A stretch of 64,000 bases of DNA from Fagopyrum homotropicum (taxonomy: Eukaryota; Streptophyta; Magnoliopsida; Caryophyllales; Polygonaceae). Under the pieces are notes generated by a model, which searched no databases, was not told where the DNA came from, and saw nothing but the letters and a program-made list of their open reading frames with translations. This document shows positions 10,637-20,832 of this stretch, piece by piece. Location: assembly GCA_033239125.1 (NCBI GenBank), contig BSWB01000002.1, positions 155,916,409 through 155,980,408 on the forward strand. The letters are read 5' to 3'. A program made the translations under genes and the position numbers. The stretch's first letter is position 1. Every line of letters starts with the position of its first letter.

Positions 10637-11956
10637 CTATTCAAGAAGCTTGTTACAAGTACCAACTCCAATTGCAGCAGCGAGATGCCAAGCCGCGTGG
10701 AGGAATGGGGTTCCTGGGAAAACATCATCAGCAACAAATAATGCGCCGCTAATAAATGAAGATGCTTTGTGAACGTTATGGGCGGTTCTTAGATTTGGAT
10801 TTTCTAATACTCGCTGTGCAAATGATACCTGAGAAACCATGGGAAAATATCAGTTGGTTTGGTTTATCTAATGTAACATACTGATCTAAAATGACCAACT
10901 CATTCTGTAAGTGAAAATTATATTAGAGGATGTGTGTTTAGATGATTACCTCCATCATACCAGTATGAACAGCAGATACCATCATAGGCTGGAACGGCAG
11001 ACAGAGAGCAGATGCTGCCAATAACCTTTTCGGGTTCTCGTTCCTAAGCGCTCTTGAAAGGCACTGCAATTTACAGGTGTGTTTATAGGGTCAGTGTATA
11101 GGACCACTTCTTTGATGGCCAATTTTATAAACATATAAACTAAATACTAGACAAGATAAGATGAACTTAAGTGTGAAACTTTGTTAAGAAACTATATTTC
11201 AGAAGTTGTATGTACATGCTCAGCAACTTTGATATGAGGTTAAGTTATATTTAACTTAATCTTACCACTGTTGATGCTGCTATCATGGTATAATCAAGCC
11301 ATCTCAGGTACTTCCTTAATCTCCCTCTAGAAGAATGATACAAACTAGACGCAACACCAACTCCAATCAAGGAATTAGCATACAGCTTGCAATTCAGATT
11401 TTTCCTGCAGCATTATTACATTTAGACAGTAAGAAGAGTTAACAGAAAATGGTTTATGCTTTAGTTTAAACAGGATCTGGGAATAAGGGTTCTTGCCTTG
11501 GTGCTTGGAATCCAAGCGCAATAAAAGGAATCGATGTCATGACATTAGCAACTGTTTCTGCAGCAGTTCGGTCTCCTGCCAATTAAAGACGACGATTAAA
11601 ATTATTGACAAGTGAACTGAAAATGCAGTTAAAAACTATGTTTCATGTAATACCATAAACGCAATAATGGATGGGTCTCAGACAACCAGGTCTTCGTTCC
11701 CACACTCGTCTGATAGAAAGAAATGAAGTTATACCAACAAACTTTATCAAACAAATGGTTATCTATGAATCTATGCTACTTACTGCACTGAGAATCCTGG
11801 GGTAGTTGCATAAGCAGGGCTTTCCCATTCTGGTTGAAAAGGTTCCCCGTCTCGAGGAATCGGCTCTAGGGAAAACGGTGGATAGGGTTTCGCATGCACT
11901 CCATGGATACCGTCTAGAGCTTTACTGGAACTCAATACAACACTCTCGGGACCCAT
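10637..11956 (-). CDS. Multi-pass membrane protein with CREST-like residues (unknown function)
   Basis: Six coding exons on the minus strand: 11784-11956, 11654-11709, 11497-11575, 11266-11404, 10950-11063, 10637-10828. They join in frame to 250 aa. The ATG at 11956 is preceded by an in-frame TGA 15 nt upstream. Intron 3 uses a GC donor (AAG|GCAAGA); the others are GT-AG. Translation shows about six hydrophobic segments after residue 75. Residues match the CREST superfamily pattern (alkaline ceramidases, PAQR receptors, Per1): SxxxH in SSLYH, Asp in the next segment (LDYTMI), and HxxxH in the last segment (HAAWHLAAA). That family is known for metal-dependent membrane hydrolases; hydrolase function here is inference only. 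The N-terminus is soluble and Pro-rich. I do not recognise a named orthologue. Confidence 0.8.
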
Positions 11957-13118
11957 TAAACTCCCCCTTCACTTATTGAGCACCAAACGCCCACCTGCAA
12001 TGACTTGCAGGTAGGAATTGGGAGTTTTGTGAAGGAAGGAAGCTTATCCACTAGTTGCAGAACCCGACCTGAATTTCATTCAAAATACAATAAAGCAAGA
12101 TCATAATAGTGTTCTTTACAATCAAACAGTAGCATGTTAATGATTATTTATGTTCTGGAGATGAAAGAAAATCTCTGATCAAGAAAATCTCGAGATGTAA
12201 GAAAACAAGCATATACGTCCACAATAGCACATCTCAGCAAAACCATGTAGGCCTCATTCTCAGCAATATAAGATGTGCAGACACCTCCCATTTGCTTGAC
12301 AAGATTTCGGAGCCTGAGAGATGTGTACACTGGAAGGATCGAGCATTCACAGCAATGCAAACTCTTCCATGGCCGATTGCATTTGGATTGTACCCCAATT
12401 CCCATCTAGGTAAGGAAATCTCGTGCTCAAGAGGAACCCTAGTTCTCATTTTAGCCTCTAGGTTACACATGTAACAATACGAATGACTTCCCTCAGGTAA
12501 CAAATTCCTAACGCTTATAACTGACAAGCAAAATCCAAACTCCGGTTGTATCTCCGAACCAAAAAACGGCCGGAATCGAAATGAATGCAAATTAAGCATG
12601 CAAGAAAGGGCAAATTAAAAACCTAATCAACACGACACCATTAAGTAAATAATCCACGATTACATAAGAAACATTACGGAAAACATGGAAATGAATAAAA
12701 CATTTCTCCGAGCGTAGAGTAAGAACCTGATGATAATGTGATCTGGAGGAAGAATGCAGAAGACCTGCTTCGTTGCTGCTAATGGATGGAGAGGAAGAAA
12801 ACTGGAGCGGCTAACTGGATTTTATGAAGAGAGAGATAGAAAAAGAGTTGTGAAAAATAGACAAAGAAAGAAGATTAAGAGAAGGAGATGATAATTCTCC
12901 CACGAATTTTCCGGCGATAAGCTCCGGATTTTCTGTTTGTCTAAACTCAGACGACGCCTTCAGTTATTTCCGCGACCCCCCAAAATTTCCGTTAATAAAT
13001 TACACTTTGATGCCCTATGTTTTGAATATTTTTTCTATCTGGACCAATGTTATCATATTGTAGGAAAATATCCCAACATGATATTGTTAGGTGTCTATTT
13101 CTTCCCTGTATCGACGGG
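11957..13118. other. 5' region of the membrane-protein gene and intergenic DNA
   Basis: On the minus strand a probable 5' UTR intron ends at an AG near 11985 (TTGCAG then GTGGGCG), with a likely noncoding first exon near 12730-12830 (pyrimidine-rich, TCTTCCTCC). A 121-codon minus-strand ORF at 12234-12599 lies inside this presumed intron and shows no family features, so it is not called as a gene. Confidence 0.4.
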
Positions 13119-13333
13119 TAGGACTGTTATACGAGCCGAACGAGACGAGCCTTAGAATGCTAAACCTCGACTTGTTTATAAACGAGTCGAATTCGAACCT
13201 AGCTTTTGATGAGCCGATCTCGAGTAGCTCGTCTAAAATAATGTTCATTTTGTGTTATTTTAGCCGAACGGGTCGAGCTTTACCCAAACGAGCTGAGCTT
13301 TACCCGATAAACTTGTCTCATTTATCAGCCCTA
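13119..13333. mobile_element. hAT-type MITE, GAGCTCG core
   Basis: Termini TAGGACTGTTATACGAG and CAGCCCTA (reverse complement TAGGGCTGATA) form hAT-like inverted ends. Flanks tcgacggg and tcgacgtc match at 6 of 8 bases, as an aged 8-bp target duplication. The 215-bp core is built from GAGCCGA/TCGGCTC-like words around the palindrome gtttataaacgagtc. No coding capacity. Confidence 0.65.
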
Positions 13334-13584
13334 TCGACGTCTACAACGTTCGGTTAATACCGTTGCCCATTTAGCTTCCCGTCTTAGTTTCTCTTGTAAC
13401 CCACCTACTTGTATTTGTTTTCGTATTTGGTTGTGTAACAAGAGGTTGATATTGAAATCGACCAGAACAAAGATCCATCTAACTCAACCATGCCCGATAA
13501 TCTAAAAAAGAGACGTATATACTTATAGATATACTGTCAATTATACTTATTGGCGAGCAATTGTTGAGACCGGTTCATTCATTC

Positions 13585-13939
13585 TAGAGGTGGGTCGCAA
13601 ACCTAAACCGTCAAAATCCAAACCGGCGGTTTAGGTTTAACCTAAACAGCCGGTTTGGTCGGCGGTTTAGCCGGTTTATTAAAAAAAAAAAAAAAAAAAA
13701 TTGAAAAACTGGACCAAACCGGCGGTTAACCACCGGTTTAGGGGACCAAACCGGCGGTTTGATCTCCAAACCGCCGGTTTGGTCCATTTTTTTTAAAAAA
13801 AAATAAAAAAATAACCAAACCGGCGGTTTAGGCCAAACCTAAACCTAAACCGCAAACCGCCGGTTCAACCAAACCGGCGGTTTGCGCCGGTTCACAAACC
13901 GCCGGTTCGGCGGTTTGGTTTGAACCGGCCCCATCTCTA
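13585..13939. mobile_element. hAT-type MITE, ACCGGCGGTTT core
   Basis: Perfect 8-bp target duplication attcattc (13577-13584 and 13940-13947). Inverted ends TAGAGGTGGG and CCCATCTCTA. The 355-bp interior is a series of AACCGGCGGTTT and complement words separated by A/T runs, so the whole unit can fold on itself. No coding capacity. The termini and 8-bp duplication place it in the hAT superfamily. Confidence 0.8.
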
Positions 13940-14157
13940 ATTCATTCTCACCTTCTAATCTTCTATCCGTGTGTGATGTGATTGTTTAAAAATTAAAAAT
14001 ATTCCATATTATTATTTTTTTTTGTATAAAAGTGATTTATTATTTTTATTTCTTAAATATTTTTAAAAAATTCAAGTTATGACCACTAGTTGATTAAAAA
14101 TTTTTTTTTTAACGTATAACGAGTTGTGGATTATTTTACAAATATTATTTGATTGAA

Positions 14158-14365
14158 AGCGGTTATATTTGAGACCTCTGTAGTACTAATCATCATGTCA
14201 AGAAATAACTCAAACCCATTTACAGTGGAACTCAATCTTTAGCCGTATAGCTCCCGCCGGAAAACCCACTAGATTATCCGACCTTACTAGGAAAAAAAGC
14301 GGTTATATTTGAGACCTTTGTAGTACTAATTAGCATGTCAAGAAATAACTCAAACCCATTTATAC
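14158..14365. repeat. Imperfect direct repeat (two 66-bp copies)
   Basis: The segment starting agcggttatatttgagacct (14158) recurs at 14299, 141 bp later, with a few substitutions, and both run into aagaaataactcaaaccca. The DNA between them is unique. Function unknown. Confidence 0.75.
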
Positions 14366-14521
14366 CCTAATGATATAGCCCGGAACCGGCTCAAATCTGA
14401 CATCATCCTACCCGAAATCCACCCAAAACACGAAGAGGCTCAATCCGAATTAAACCGATAACCGATTAAAATGACCCAAAATAGTCTGAGAACCCGATTT
14501 AGCTCAATTCGATATGACATT

Positions 14522-15135
14522 ATACACAAAACAACCCGAATCAAAGTGACCCATAACAAAAGTGTCCCGTCCCCGAACCCACTTTTTGACTACTAGGATT
14601 GTTATACGAGCCGATCACTAAGGGTTTGTGTATAAACGAGTTGAGGCTAAATTTTGTAAGAGTTTTATAATGTGTTCATATTCGACTCGTTTAAAATGTA
14701 AACAAATTCAAACCGAGCTTTTCCCGAACCGATACCAAGTAACCCTAAAACTAAAACTGTAAAGGCAGGTCATAATAATTGTGTGATGATCAAATAAAAT
14801 TATAACTAATTGCTCTTGTTGAGAGTGTTCATACACAAAACAACCCGAATCAAAGTGACCCATAACAAAAGTGTCCCGTCCCCGAACCCACTTTTTGACT
14901 ACTAGGATTGTTATACGAGCCGATCACTAAGGGTTTGTGTATAAACGAGTTGAGGCTAAATTTTGTAAGAGTTTTATAATGTGTTCATATTCGACTCGTT
15001 TAAAATGTAAACAAATTCAAACCGAGCTTTTCCCGAACCGATACCAAGTAACCCTAAAACTAAAACTGTAAAGGCAGGTCATAATAATTGTGTGATGATC
15101 AAATAAAATTATAACTAATTGCTCTTGTTGAGAGT
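14522..15135. repeat. 309-bp tandem duplication
   Basis: 14522-14826 and 14831-15135 appear identical and are offset by 309 bp, with four filler bases gttc at the junction. The copied segment ends inside the tRNA-Thr gene, so the left copy carries a dead 16-nt tail of that gene (14811-14826). The unit also contains a relic of the ACGAG-word MITE type (tgtataaacgagttgagg). Identity implies a very recent event or an assembly artefact. Confidence 0.9.
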
Positions 15136-15193
15136 CGAACTCAAGACCTCCCGCTTACTAAACGGGTGCTCTAACCAACTGAGCTACAAGAGC
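15120..15193 (-). tRNA. tRNA-Thr (AGT)
   Basis: A 74-nt minus-strand cloverleaf with every stem paired: acceptor GCTCTTG/CAAGAGC with discriminator A, D-stem GCTC/GAGC, anticodon stem CCCGT/GCGGG around loop TTAGTAA (anticodon AGT, read as IGU after deamination), T-stem TTGAG/CTCAA around TTCGACT. The B-box GAGTTCGACTC is intact, and a TTTT tract lies about 14 nt downstream. No intron. Its 3' end marks the edge of the 309-bp duplication. Confidence 0.95.
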
Positions 15194-16143
15194 TTCTTGT
15201 TTCATTATTAATCTGATACATTATTATCTATTATTATTACCTGATTGATGGATTAGGAAAACATGTCATGAGTGGATTATCGTGCATTCGACTTAATGGT
15301 TTTATTATTGGGAAAAAGTTAGGTAGATAACACGTGGTGAAGTCCACACTTTTATCCGTTGACGTCTCAATTGCAGTTTCATATTTCTTGAAGTGTAAGA
15401 AATGTAAATATTCGGCCTATACTATCTCTTTTGTTGTCTGACTTTGACATTAAAATTTACCGCTTGTCAACTAGTGATATGAAAATATAATAACAAGATA
15501 TTATATGATATGAAAAATGTTATAATAAGATAAGTGAGATGAGTGACATACTCATATTTTTATCATATTAAATAATACTTTTAACACATATATTATTTAA
15601 TATTTTTTATGACAATATTAATATATATCACTAAAGTTTGGCCCCCAAGAGTATCAGACTTCATAACTGGAAGCTTTATTCATCAGTGGCTTCTGTTACT
15701 GTTATCACTTCATAACAATTTATATCACATTTTCCCTGTCAGTATACAATTTCTTTTGCCCCTTTTGTTTCTGTCCTCTTTTCCTGGGATTTCCCATCCT
15801 ATTAACCAGCCAATTTGGGGACCAAAATTGACTATAGTGACCACAAAACAGTTGTTACTGACTTACTGCTAAGTCCTTTAGTTTTTCTTTATGACAGCTA
15901 CCAAAGGATCAAAGAAACAAACTTTTATTCTATATATACAGTAACAGTATACACACAACAGTTGGATATATGTATGCTAGGAACAAGTTATTTCCTAAAA
16001 TTTTCCGGTTTTCGAGTACTTGTCGACCTGAGAAACGTCGAGGACCTTATCCAATCCACTCGCAGCAAGAAACCTGCCCAATGATGTCGAATAACCAAGG
16101 TTTAAGAAAATGTAACAATTGATCAGAATTCAGAATCAAATGG
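15194..16143. other. Intergenic region
   Basis: AT-rich DNA with no supported gene or element. The part just below 16144 is expected to hold the 3' UTR of the phosphohexomutase gene. Confidence 0.4.
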
Positions 16144-18857
16144 TTATTCATTGACATACTTATCTCTAAGTGTTATAGCCATGGAATGGCAGCCTCCGGA
16201 GACTGATGACTGCATATTCACTGCTATGTTTGGGTTGTGAATGCTCTGCCTTAGGTGCACCCATCCGTACTCGACGTCCTCTTTATCCAACACCTTCACC
16301 CTGAGAAATGAACGCGTAAATACTACGTCTATTGTTTTTATAATAAGACAATAAATCTAGGTATACTGATACGATGACTGCATGTTCATGTATTTACTCG
16401 ACGTCCTCTTTATCCACGAAAGTATATTGAAAACCCTAGCTGCAAGTTCCGTGCAGCAAAACAAAAAAAGTTTCCTCTTTTCTCGTTATTCCTCTTATTA
16501 ACTCGTTCAAATCACAACAATTGCACTGTCAAAACTACATTGTATGGAAGACATCCTAAGAATACCTGTACATATGAGCATCAACGGGTGTAGGGTTCTC
16601 GTTCAAGTCAACCAAGCAGCCTTCATTAACCCAACAGTCTCCACACGAGTCGAGCTCCCACCCTTCTATTCGTCCTTCCTGATGGGATCGATGTGTGCTA
16701 GAGCTGTTAGTGTAGGAGCAATGCTAGGAGAATATTATGCATAGTTTTGGCCTTTTTAAATAACTATACCTCAACGTAGTTTCGAAATGTTTCAATTGCC
16801 TCTACTGCTTTTGCCTTGGCATGTCTAGGATCAGAGATTACGTCCATCCTTAGCTCGACGGATTCAAGTGGCTCTTCAAGATCTTGTATCAGATTTCCAA
16901 TCCCTTCATTTGATCCAGCAAGCCGCATACGAACCATTTCAATGATGATCTTTACAACCATGTAAGCTCCTGCATATTTCAAGCCATTATCAGCAACATA
17001 AAAAGGTAACAAAGTCGGACCAATTATTTTTACCACCAAATTGAACCATGAAGTACATCAGTAAAGGTTTGTCTGTAAGGACTACATACCGTCATCAAGA
17101 AAATGGTTCTCCTTAAGAGCACCATGGCCGGAGGTTTCCATCATGAGGTGGGTCTCAATACCATCCTTATTAAGCTGAACTCCCTTGTCAATCACATTCC
17201 TATAGCCAACTCTATACAAGCAATGACGGCCACCTCTAGCAGCAATAAATCGGCTCAATCCAACACTTGTTCGTGCATCAGTGACAATGGTGGTCCCAGG
17301 GTGCTCTCTCAAAACGATGGCAGACATGAGCGCTATGAGCCTGTCCCCATTGATCGGGTTGCCCTTGCTATCAACCACACCACTCCGGTCAACATCCGTG
17401 TCAAAGACAATGCCAAGATCAGCTGACTGGTCCAGCACCGCGGCTCTTGTGAGAGCCATTGCTTTTTTATCCTCAGGATTCGGGATGTGGTTTGGAAACA
17501 TCCCATCTGGGTTCAAGTGGAGAGAGCCGAATGTATCTGCTCCTAGTTTGTCCAATACATCCCAAGTAAAGAAGCCTCCTGACCCATTTCCCGCGTTAAC
17601 TATGATCTGTCAAATTGACATTTGAATTTAGCAAATTTGATCAAATATACTTTCTTCAAAGAGTTTTCTTAAGCACTTAACAATTAATCAATAGGTATAC
17701 AGAAGAGAATAGGTTTTTTGACATTTTCTAACCTAGATATAAACAATGTGGTCCTAACTAGTAAGGATAACTCCACATATCATGAGTTTATACTCTTGTA
17801 TTTTTCTTCCACACAATCTACATCACACACCACCACCATTCAAATGTATGAACCACAAGAGACTGCATATCCATAATCTCATAACCTCATAACAATCCTT
17901 TGTGTACTTATAAGCTGAAAACAAATTTCATGGTAGGTAACGAAACCAAAGGTAATGAACTATAGATATCATTAAAACCTGAAAGCCTTCGAGGGGAGTG
18001 TCAAAATGTGATGGATGATTCACCCTCTCCTTGATGATGTCCCTTAGATGCCTAGCGTAACAACTCATGAAATCAACCTGCTTGGGAGGATTTGCCAGCA
18101 CTTTCGACACCTTTGCTTGCCTGTTTGCATACTTCCGTGCAGCCCTGTCGCATATCTCTTCCACCTCAATCGAGGTGAGCCCTCCTTTCTTCGTGAAGAA
18201 TTTAAGGCCGTTGCGAGTCCACGGCAAGTGAGATGCTGTCATCTGCAACATTGGATACATTTTTCAGTAATCCTCAAAAAGAAGTCAAGTAAAATTTTAA
18301 AAATATATGCATTAGATTACCATAATGGAAGCATCGTATTCAAAGGGAGGCAACAATGTGCTCATGAAACAAGCTGGGGTAGTGGCAAGTCCCATGTCGA
18401 AAACAAAGCAGCCAGCCCGTCCAAGACCCGAAAATAACGCAGTACTCAATGTCCCTCCTGATACCCGAGGATCTCTTCCAACAGACACCTTAACTTCATC
18501 AACAGCTTCTCCATTCCTTTCATCTTCGAGCTTACTTAAGACCCACTCTCCGAAGCTCTCGGCTATGGCTTCGACAGCAGGAGGTGTTAAATCAACAGTT
18601 CTACCTTTCTCTCCTTGCAGTGCAACCCCACGAACATCTGACCCGTTTTGCAGCCTCTTGATCCTGTCTATTTCTTCGTCCACCATCACCTCTAACCCTG
18701 TGGTGCTTGAACATTGTACCCGAATGGCCCTCGCTAGAGGTGAAGAGAAGCGTAAGCTAAGACCCGCGTTTCTCCCTTGTAATGAAAAAGGGTGGCAGGT
18801 TCTGTTGTTGGGGTTTGCTCCTTTTAGGACCATTGAAGACATAGAAGAGGAAGCCAT
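16144..18857 (-). CDS. Plastid phosphoglucomutase/phosphomannomutase family protein (At1g70820-like)
   Basis: Six exons on the minus strand: 18321-18857, 17979-18242, 17090-17606, 16770-16969, 16566-16678, 16144-16300. All joints are GT-AG and in frame, giving 595 aa. The N-terminus (MASSSMSSMVLKG..., rich in Ser/Arg, no acids for 50 residues) looks like a chloroplast transit peptide. Alpha-D-phosphohexomutase landmarks: phosphoserine loop TASHLP (Ser183), metal loop DTDVDR (336-341), sugar loop ETSGHG (424-429). These enzymes interconvert hexose 1- and 6-phosphates through a bisphosphate intermediate. The C-terminal phosphate-binding loop reads RQSIHNPNIA instead of the usual R-x-SGT/SGTEP type, so substrate handling may differ. 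Length and order fit the plant At1g70820 type. Divergent neighbour genes are unrelated. Confidence 0.95.
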
Positions 18858-19388
18858 TGTTGTTGAAAATCTTTGAAAGTAGTTCAGAACTCAAGTACAG
18901 AAGATAATATCTGCCTTAGGGAAGATAAGATGGAAGCTCAATCAAACCTAAACCTTACAATTCAATACACAAAATATCTTTACAACATAAACTTCCAAAT
19001 ATTTCAGCTAGATTTTTCAAGTCTGTTACATCTACAAAGCCTTTGGCTTGTTATTTTACTGTCAAAAACCCTGTACAGTTTCGGTATTCCTGATGCTTTT
19101 GAAGAATCAATAGCATATTCCTCAAGAAAACTCCCTTTTGCCATTGCATTTGTCACCACAAAGTTTAGAACATGACAAAAAACAGAAAGAAACCGTTTGA
19201 AAACTCAAACCAGCAATGCAGATTCCTTTACATTTACTTACATGTACAAGTAAACTTCTAATCACAATTTGCAGGTTCCAAACCATTTTCTTACATGTAC
19301 AAGTAAACTTTTAATTCAGTATTTCTAAAAAAAACAGGCGCAGATGTAAAAAAAAATTAAACCGATGCTATTCACTTGGAGTGAACCA
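18858..19388. other. Intergenic region between phosphohexomutase and CAR genes
   Basis: Holds the promoter/5' UTR of the phosphohexomutase gene and the 3' UTR of the CAR gene at 19389. A repeated word cttacatgtacaagtaaact occurs twice (19237 and 19291), a short direct repeat. No further gene. Confidence 0.4.
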
Positions 19389-20832
19389 TTAAATACTTGT
19401 GGTAGAAATACCGGGAACGTTAGTAAGATCAACCCACTGGATCTGAACCAGCAACTTTCCACGCTCGACATTTTGCAGTTTGAGAAGCATATCCTGGACC
19501 ATTTTTCCGTCACCTATCCATGTAATTTTGCTCTCGTCAGCTAAGCAATTGCCACGATCTGGCTGGATTTTCTTCACAGCAGTTCCAACAGGAAGTTTTC
19601 CTAATCCTAAGTTTACACACTCGAAGTATGGTTGAAGATCTATATCTGCTTCACCCATCTTATCATGCTTGCTGAACTTATCCTTGTCAAACACCGTCTA
19701 ATATAACAAAGAAAAGGATATTGTATAACCGCAAAAGAAAAGGATTGAGGAGACAACAAAGATAAAGCACGAAACTTTGATCCTTTACCAGCTTGAGTGG
19801 AAGGTTGGAATTTGTTACAGATAGAGAGTGTTCTTCATTCCATTCTGGGTTGCAGTTGCTCTTTATTACTTTAGTCTTTACCTTCTGCAACCAAAATTTT
19901 TGAATGAACACTTCAGAATTCAGAACTACGTAAAATGAGTTCAGTATATGCACATAGACATGTAAAAAAGCCATTATGACAATAACAAATTCGTTCAGAA
20001 CTGAAAGTAGTGGACAACCATCAGAAAGCATCCGTGCTGCTCTCGAAATAGTTCAACATATTTTTTTAGGATCTTGATGATCAAATAACACTATCTCTCA
20101 AATGTGGAGCTTCGATCTTTCAGAAAACCATATTCGTTATATCATTTAATCCCAATACCAAGTACAGGTCTTAACAAAACAAGAATGCTTACATTACATT
20201 GGTTGTTTTGACACAATCTCCTACTGTCATAAATATAGCAACTACAAAGATAAGGCAATTCAAAATATCAACTAACCCTGATTCAGAACCGATTGATTTA
20301 CAACTGGAGATTTGACGAATAAACATCACTTTCCCAATACAAACATCATCCAATGCGTGTGATTAACATTTCAAATGATAATCAAACCTAAAAATATCAG
20401 CAAACAAAATTTGAAAGTGATGTTTTTGGTACATGCGTAAAAATTTGAGATAATTGACCTGAAATAATTGAGCAATGATTCAAAAATTAAAAATCCATCT
20501 AACACGTCATGTAAATTGAAATATTCAACAAGAAGCAACTTTCAATGCGCAATCCAAACACGTTAATTAGCCCTTAAATGACATGCAAAAAGGATAATAT
20601 ATTAAGAAGAAGAAAAAGCATGAATTATCAAGCAAATAAACTAATAATGAAACGATTGATGGTTTGAAGAAAAATGAAAAACAAGACGGGAAATTAGAAA
20701 AGAAAAAGGACAGGCCTGTGTCCCCATGGTGACAACGACGTAAGGATCACTTGAACTTGAACAGGTATCTCGAATGGCAAGGTCGATCCCTCTTTTTATC
20801 CTTATTTTCAAAAGCCCTTTCATATTCTCCAT
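19389..20832 (-). CDS. CAR: C2-domain ABA-related (CAR) protein, copy 1
   Basis: Three exons, minus strand: 20716-20832, 19789-19884, 19389-19697, encoding 173 aa. A single C2 domain: GLLKIRIKRGIDLAIRD at the start, calcium-loop Asp residues D22, D29 (SDPY), D75, D77 and D83 in VFDKDKFSKHDKMGEAD. Between the late beta strands lies the plant CAR-specific insertion (about 108-135, ending GKMVQDMLLKLQNVERG). CAR proteins bind membranes through calcium and recruit PYR/PYL abscisic-acid receptors to the plasma membrane; that role is known for the family and inferred here. Intron 1 (831 nt) begins GC rather than GT (CAG|GCCTGT). It lies head to head with a paralogue at 24912. Confidence 0.92.

Noticed and set aside
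12234..12599. 121-codon minus-strand ORF upstream of the membrane-protein gene
   Set aside because: Falls in the presumed 5' UTR intron, has no motif, and does not splice in frame to the known exons.
18048..18876. Plus-strand ORFs of 129 and 183 codons
   Set aside because: Antisense shadows of phosphohexomutase exons 1 and 2.
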